A DNA stretch of 64,000 nt from Rikenellaceae bacterium (GTDB lineage Bacteria; Bacteroidota; Bacteroidia; Bacteroidales; Rikenellaceae), in contig SUZW01000011.1 in assembly GCA_015059685.1 (NCBI GenBank), positions 1 to 64,000 on the forward strand, in the 5' to 3' direction. A program made the position numbers and the translations under genes. This document shows, one piece after another, positions 58,639 to 64,000 of the stretch. Every line of letters starts with the position of its first letter. The first letter of the stretch is position 1. The notes beneath the pieces were generated by a model, which ran no database searches, was not told the DNA's origin, and saw only the letters and a list, made by a program, of their open reading frames with translations.

Positions 58639-60877
58639 ACTCGTAGATGCGCGCCTGCCGCACAACCTTCCCCTCCTGCTCGATGAAGTAACGACGAGAT
58701 TTGAGGAGGTTACGAGATTGCAAAACCATCGTCTTGGTCTCGGAGATGATGTTGAGGAACAACATTCCGGCACGAGGGTTCGACTCGCCATCGGTGATAC
58801 GGCCCAACTCCTCCTTGGTCGATTGCGCCAAACGCTCGAAGAGTTGGTCACGCATAGTCAACACCTCGTCGATTGTCGAGAAGTCGTTGGAGGTGAACAT
58901 ATATATAATGCGTGAGTAGATCTCGTTTACATCTGCATTTATCGTGATTAGGCTGTCGCACTGCACACGACTCAAGCCCTGGTGGTTGTTGTCGATATGC
59001 TCGAATGAAGGGCGAGTGATATGTACCAACGCCTTGGTCATCTCGTTCAGGTAGTCGAGAATTTGCACATAGTAGAGCGAGAGGTTTAGATCCGAGCCAT
59101 AGGTTGTACGCAGAGTCGAGGCTATGGAGTACTTGAGGCGTCTATTCTCCTCATACATCTCGGCAGCCTCGGCCGTAAGGTCCTTCAGAGCCTTGCGGTT
59201 CTCCTTCATAAGAGCAACGATGGTGCGGTTGTAGATGCGTGTCGTAGCCTTAATTGTTTCGGAGACACCTGTCATTGTGTTGTTTACGAGGTTGTCACGC
59301 ACCTCGGCATCGCTCTTTTTGTTCTCCTCCTTCTTCTTCTTTGGCATAAAGTTGCTGTGGACAAACATATAGACGCAGAGTGCTGTGATTACACCAAATG
59401 CCCATACACCACCCCACATCAACAGCAAGCCGAGGATGAAGGCGATGATGAAGCCACCGAAGCCCGTTACAAACCATCCCATAACGACGGTAAAGACACC
59501 CGTGATACGATATACAGCACTCTCTCGGCCCCACGCCTTATCGGCCAACGACGAACCCATCGCCACCATAAAGCAGACATAGGTGGTCGAAAGTGGCAAC
59601 TTCAGTGATGTACCAACGGCTATAAGCAACGATGCTGTGGTGAGGTTTACGGTTGAGCGTATCATATCGTATGGCGCACCGCTATGCTCGATATCGGCCC
59701 ACTCGAAGCGTTTTTCGACAAAGTTCTTAACCTTTTCAGGGGTAACTCTATCGAAGAAGCGGGATGTGTTTACCGCAGCTCGCACCAAGGCTCTCGAGAA
59801 CATCGACGAGGAGAACTGCTGGTCACCACCTCCATCGGCCGACGAGAGCGAAAGCTCGGTCTGCGACACATTCATCGCCTTGCGGGATGTCCAGAGGGTT
59901 ACAACCATAATAATACCCGCCACTACTATAAATATGGTATTCGAGGCGGTCGAAGGCTCCTTGAGTGCCGACATCAGCAACTCCTCGTTGCCACCCGCAG
60001 CCTTGGCTGTAGTGAAGGCCTCCAGGCCTGCAATAGGCACACCGATAAAGTTTACGAGGTCGTTACCCGCAAATGCCAACGCCAACGAGAATGTTCCTGC
60101 CAAGATTGTGATACGCAGGATGTTTACACGGAAGAGTTGCAAGAAGAAGAGTACCAGCGAACAACCCACCCACGAGATAGCGAGTGCAAGCAGAAGGTGC
60201 TCGTCCACCCACGCCACAAATGTAGTGCCCGCAAGCTGCGTCTTCAGGCCCTTAAAGAGGGCAAAGTAGAGTATCGAAGTGAGCGATATTCCGCACCACA
60301 CAGCACCGAAGCGACGAAACATCGTCATATATCGGAACGAGAACAAGAGTCGTGATATCCACATCACTATCGTTCCCATCGTGAATGCCAAAATCACCGA
60401 GAGGAGAATTGCCGAGACAATACCCATAGCTCGTGAGGTGTTGATGTAGCTACCCAACTCCAGATAGGAGACATTAGGGTCTGCACCTATCTTGAATAGA
60501 GATACCGCCACAGCCGAGCCAAGCAGACAGAATATGAGCGACACGGTGGTCGAGGTCGGCAGACCGAGTGAGTTGTAGAGGTCGAGCAGGATGACATTTG
60601 CAAACATCACTCCTACATAGAGCAACATCACCTCCCTGAATGTAAAGAGCGACGGGTCGAACATCCCGTGGCGCGCCACATCCATCATACCACTCGATGT
60701 CACGGCTCCGATAAGGATACCGAACGAGGCGACGATAAGGATTGTGCGGAACGATGCCGCCTTCGAGCCGAGGGCCGAGTTGAGGAAGTTCACCGCATCA
60801 TTTGTCACACCGACATAGAGTCCCGACACGGCAAGAAGTGCCAAAATCGCTACAATAGCGTAGTAGATTTCTCCCAT
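58637..60877 (-). CDS. Inorganic phosphate transporter (PiT) fused to PhoU-like C-terminal domain
   Basis: VGVTNDAVNFLNSALGSKAASF; GIPIAGLEAFTTAK; C-terminal helical PhoU-like region after KKKKEENKKSDAE. Confidence 0.88.
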   Translation of the reverse strand: MGEIYYAIVAILALLAVSGLYVGVTNDAVNFLNSALGSKAASFRTILIVASFGILIGAVTSSGMMDVARHGMFDPSLFTFREVMLLYVGVMFANVILLDLYNSLGLPTSTTVSLIFCLLGSAVAVSLFKIGADPNVSYLELGSYINTSRAMGIVSAILLSVILAFTMGTIVMWISRLLFSFRYMTMFRRFGAVWCGISLTSILYFALFKGLKTQLAGTTFVAWVDEHLLLALAISWVGCSLVLFFLQLFRVNILRITILAGTFSLALAFAGNDLVNFIGVPIAGLEAFTTAKAAGGNEELLMSALKEPSTASNTIFIVVAGIIMVVTLWTSRKAMNVSQTELSLSSADGGGDQQFSSSMFSRALVRAAVNTSRFFDRVTPEKVKNFVEKRFEWADIEHSGAPYDMIRSTVNLTTASLLIAVGTSLKLPLSTTYVCFMVAMGSSLADKAWGRESAVYRITGVFTVVMGWFVTGFGGFIIAFILGLLLMWGGVWAFGVITALCVYMFVHSNFMPKKKKEENKKSDAEVRDNLVNNTMTGVSETIKATTRIYNRTIVALMKENRKALKDLTAEAAEMYEENRRLKYSIASTLRTTYGSDLNLSLYYVQILDYLNEMTKALVHITRPSFEHIDNNHQGLSRVQCDSLITINADVNEIYSRIIYMFTSNDFSTIDEVLTMRDQLFERLAQSTKEELGRITDGESNPRAGMLFLNIISETKTMVLQSRNLLKSRRYFIEQEGKVVRQARIYE

Positions 60878-60974
60878 AATGGATACTTGTTTAGGTTTTC
60901 AGTATAGCAAATATAGTGGGTTTGCTCCGTTTCGCCAAGCACAAACTCAAATCTTAACACAAATTTAACATTGG

Positions 60975-61180
60975 TTTTTGGTGGTGGGGACTCTCTAAGT
61001 GGTCGAGGCGCAGACGAAGATGGCATAGAATGACATTCGGGCTTCGCCCTTAATGGCATGCGCCCTTCCAGGGCTGAATGGCAAGCGCTAAAGGGTGTAA
61101 TAAAAAGCGTAAGCGTCTGCCATTGAATGTCATTCAGCGAGTGCAACGAGCGATTGCCATTACATGCCATTTTACCTACG
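60975..61180. repeat. Composite repeat: GGGACTCT/GTCGAGGCGCAG head joined to AATGGCA hairpin array (copy 3)
   Basis: GGTGGGGACTCTCTAAGTGGTCGAGGCGCAGACGAAGATGGCATAGAATGACATTCGGGCTTCGCCCTTAATGGCATGCGCCC... Confidence 0.7.
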
Positions 61181-61351
61181 CCTTGACCACTTTCAGAGTT
61201 GAAAACTACTCGCCCTCCTTCGTCTTGGCTACACCCAAAAGCCCTCTCCGCTAAAAAAATCGGAAAATTTTTAATTTTTAATTTTTAATTCTAAAATTTT
61301 GTTGTACCTTTGCCCCGCTGAATAATATGTTCAACACAAATTTTTAATTAA

Positions 61352-61663
61352 ATGTTTGTAATAGTAGAGATTGCAGGTCAGCAATTCAAGGCTGAGAAAG
61401 GTCGAAAGCTCTATGTTCACCGTCTTGCAGGCGAGGTTGACTCGTCTGTGAGCTTCGACAAGGTCCTGCTCGTAGAGAATGGCGGTCAGGTTAAAGTTGG
61501 CGCACCTGTAGTAAAAGGCGCTAGCGTGAAGTGTAAGATTCTCAAGCACCTCAAAGACGACAAAGTCTTGGTGTTCAAGAAGAAGCGTAGAACAGGTTAC
61601 CAGAAGTGTAATGGTCACCGTCAGTATCTGTCGCAGATCTTGATTGAGGATATTGTTGCATAA
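61352..61663 (+). CDS. rplU: 50S ribosomal protein L21
   Basis: MFVIVEIAGQQFKAEKGRKLYVHRL; KKKRRTGYQKCNGHRQYLSQILIE. Confidence 0.96.
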   Translation: MFVIVEIAGQQFKAEKGRKLYVHRLAGEVDSSVSFDKVLLVENGGQVKVGAPVVKGASVKCKILKHLKDDKVLVFKKKRRTGYQKCNGHRQYLSQILIEDIVA

Positions 61664-61683
61664 CTTAAAAAACTGTTAGAAGT

Positions 61684-61941
61684 ATGGCACACAAAAAAGG
61701 TGTAGGTAGTTCGAAGAACGGCCGTGAGTCTGAAAGCAAACGACTCGGCTTGAAGCTTTTTGGTGGTCAGTTCGCTAAGGCAGGCAACATTATCGTTCGT
61801 CAGCGCGGAACTGTTCACAACCCAGGCGAGAATGTGGGTATGGGTAAGGATCACACCCTCTTCGCTTTGGTAGATGGTACTGTAGTCTTCACAAAGAAGC
61901 GTGACAACCGCTCTTATGTAAGTGTTAAGCCACTTGCATAA
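61684..61941 (+). CDS. rpmA: 50S ribosomal protein L27
   Basis: [43 protein letters not shown]. Confidence 0.97.
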   Translation: MAHKKGVGSSKNGRESESKRLGLKLFGGQFAKAGNIIVRQRGTVHNPGENVGMGKDHTLFALVDGTVVFTKKRDNRSYVSVKPLA

Positions 61942-61966
61942 TCTTGACACAAAGTCTTTATAGGAT

Positions 61967-61999
61967 AACCGAGGTTCAACACCTCGGTTTTCTTATTTT
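61967..61999 (+). terminator. Intrinsic terminator of rplU-rpmA
   Basis: AACCGAGGT-tcaac-ACCTCGGTT TTCTTATTTTTT. Confidence 0.85.
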
Positions 62000-62073
62000 T
62001 TATCACCACTTTCATATTATTTTTGTATCTTTGCACGATTTCATTGACTAATATACAAAAACACAATATAGTT

Positions 62074-63615
62074 ATGACACAGGAGGAACTGTTTAAGAAG
62101 TTGATTGCTCACTGCAAGGAGTATGGTTTTATATTCCCTTCGAGCGAGATTTACGATGGCCTTGGCGCAGTCTATGACTACGGTCAGAATGGCGTTGAGT
62201 TGAAAAATAACATCAAGCGTTATTGGTGGGATTCGATGGTAAAGTTACACGAGAATATCGTGGGTATCGATGCCGCTATCTTTATGCACCCACGCACTTG
62301 GGAGGCTTCGGGCCATGTTGCAGCGTTCAACGACCCGCTTATCGACAACAAGGACTCGAAGAAGCGTTATCGTGCCGATGTGCTTATCGAGGACTACCTC
62401 GCAAAGCTCGACGAGAAGATCGAGAAGGAGGTCGAGAAGGCTCGCAAGCGTTTCGGTGAGGCTTTCGACGAGGAGCAGTATCGTGCAACATCTCCTCGTG
62501 TAAAGGAGATTTCGGAGAAGCGTGAGGCTGTTCACACTCGCTTTGCCGAGGCTTTGAACAACAACGACCTCGCCGAGTTGAAGCAGATTATACTCGACTG
62601 CGAGGTTGTATGCCCTATCTCGGGTACTCGCAACTGGACCGATGTTCGTCAGTTCAACCTTATGTTCTCGACACAGATGGGTTCGACTGCCGAGGGCGCA
62701 AATACAATCTATCTCCGCCCCGAGACCGCACAGGGTATCTTCGTAAACTACCTGAATGTTCAGAAGACAGGTCGTATGAAGCTTCCGTTCGGTATTGCAC
62801 AGATTGGTAAGGCTTTCCGTAACGAGATTGTTGCTCGCCAGTTTATCTTCCGTATGCGTGAGTTCGAGCAGATGGAGATGCAGTTCTTCGTGCAGCCTGG
62901 TACCGAGATGCAGTGGTGGAACGAGTGGAAGAATACCCGTATGGCTTGGCACCGTGCTTTGGGCTTCGGTGACGAGAACTACCGCTTCCACGACCACGAC
63001 AAGTTGGCACACTACGCAAATGCCGCTACCGATATCGAGTATAACTTCCCATTCGGATTTAAGGAGGTTGAGGGTATCCACTCTCGTACCGACTTCGACC
63101 TTGGTCGCCATCAGGAGTACTCGGGCAAGAAGATTCAGTACTTCGACCCTGAGCGTGGCGAGAACTATGTTCCTTATGTTGTCGAGACCTCGATTGGTGT
63201 GGACCGTATGTTCTTGCAGATTATGTCGGCTGCATACTGCGAGGAGAAGCTCGAAAATGGTGAGGAGCGTGTAGTATTGCGTATCCCTGCTTGCTTGGCT
63301 CCTACAAAGGTTGCCGTTATGCCACTCGTAAAGAAGGATGGACTTCCGGAGAAGGCTCGTGAGATTATCGACTCGCTCAAGTTTGACTTCAATGTGGCAT
63401 ACGACGAGAAGGACTCTATCGGTAAGCGTTACCGCCGTCAGGATGCAGTAGGTACTCCGTTCTGCGTAACCGTTGACCACCAGACTTTGGAGGACAACAC
63501 CGTAACCGTTCGTCATCGTGACTCGATGCAGCAGGAGCGTGTGGCTATCGCTGACCTCTACTCGATGGTTGAGCGTGAGACCTCGTTCCGTGAGTTGTAC
63601 AAGAAGTTGAAGTAA
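62074..63615 (+). CDS. glyS: Glycine--tRNA ligase (homodimeric type)
   Basis: KRYWWDSMVKLHENIVGIDAAIFMHPRTWEASGHVAAFNDPL; GIAQIGKAFRNEI. Start at MTQEELFKK. Confidence 0.95.
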   Translation: MTQEELFKKLIAHCKEYGFIFPSSEIYDGLGAVYDYGQNGVELKNNIKRYWWDSMVKLHENIVGIDAAIFMHPRTWEASGHVAAFNDPLIDNKDSKKRYRADVLIEDYLAKLDEKIEKEVEKARKRFGEAFDEEQYRATSPRVKEISEKREAVHTRFAEALNNNDLAELKQIILDCEVVCPISGTRNWTDVRQFNLMFSTQMGSTAEGANTIYLRPETAQGIFVNYLNVQKTGRMKLPFGIAQIGKAFRNEIVARQFIFRMREFEQMEMQFFVQPGTEMQWWNEWKNTRMAWHRALGFGDENYRFHDHDKLAHYANAATDIEYNFPFGFKEVEGIHSRTDFDLGRHQEYSGKKIQYFDPERGENYVPYVVETSIGVDRMFLQIMSAAYCEEKLENGEERVVLRIPACLAPTKVAVMPLVKKDGLPEKAREIIDSLKFDFNVAYDEKDSIGKRYRRQDAVGTPFCVTVDHQTLEDNTVTVRHRDSMQQERVAIADLYSMVERETSFRELYKKLK

Positions 63616-63631
63616 AATTCGAGGTGACCAG

Positions 63632-64000
63632 ATGGGGCGAATACTTGCAATAGACTATGGCGTGAAGCGTACGGGATTAGCCGTGAGCGACCCGCTGCAG
63701 ATTATTGCAGGTGCGCTCGAAACGGTCGAGACCAAGCAGCTAGAAAAGTATATTGCCGACTACTGCGCCCGTGAGGATGTAACGACAATTGTCGTGGGCA
63801 AGCCCTCGCAGATGAATGGCGAGAAGAGCGAGACGATGCGCTACATCGAGCCGTTGGTTGGGCGTTTGCGACACAATTTTCCCGATAAGGAGATCGTTAT
63901 GTATGACGAGCGATTTACCTCGGTGTTGGCGCAGCGCACAATTCGCGAAAGTGGCATCGGCAAGATGGCTCGACGAGATAAGGCGTTGGTCGATAAGGTC
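63632..64000 (+). CDS. ruvX: Holliday junction resolvase-like YqgF/RuvX (truncated by window end; absent from ORF track)
   Basis: Own translation: MGRILAIDYGVKRTGLAVSDPLQIIAGALETVETKQ...VVGKPSQMNGEKSE...YDERFTSVLAQRTIRES. Confidence 0.92.
   Translation, partial: MGRILAIDYGVKRTGLAVSDPLQIIAGALETVETKQLEKYIADYCAREDVTTIVVGKPSQMNGEKSETMRYIEPLVGRLRHNFPDKEIVMYDERFTSVLAQRTIRESGIGKMARRDKALVDKV

Noticed and set aside
58637-60877. PiT-PhoU fusion as a novelty
   Set aside because: Phosphate transporter with C-terminal PhoU-like region is common in Bacteroidetes as far as I know; annotated only.
62245-63516. 423-aa ORF antisense to glyS
   Set aside because: Shadow ORF opposite glyS.

Overview
A 64 kb chromosomal window from a Bacteroidales bacterium. 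The 16S 5' end and the gene content look like Rikenellaceae/Alistipes, but that is inferred by eye. The left edge holds the 5' end of a 16S rRNA gene (minus strand) with two tandem TTTG-N19/20-TACCTTTG promoters. Most of the window is housekeeping: queA, acyl-CoA ligase, lspA, lysS, tpiA, ubiE/menG, slyD-like, gcvP, purC, rpsA, rnpB, rdgB, folE, rpsO-pnp, pth, ctc/L25, PiT-PhoU, rplU-rpmA, glyS and ruvX (cut at the right edge and absent from the ORF track). Accessory content is (i) three giant surface lipoproteins built from GLUG-like repeats: two tandem near-duplicates at 2-9 kb and a third at 40.7-44.7 kb followed by an untracked 52-aa ORF; (ii) several lipoproteins of unknown function; (iii) a rich set of intergenic elements. 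The most interesting signals are non-coding. A ~270-nt promoter-plus-leader cassette is shared by two unrelated genes (25.1-25.4 kb and 30.8-31.1 kb). A highly structured, attenuator-like 5' leader with a G10 tract precedes the 40.7 kb adhesin. An exact 18-bp inverted copy of the rnpB 3' end lies just downstream of rnpB. At least four families of dispersed intergenic repeats appear, including an inverted pair of composite blocks flanking the rnpB segment and hairpin elements abutting stop codons. No CRISPR array, transposase, phage gene or tRNA was recognised. All calls are by eye; no searches were run.
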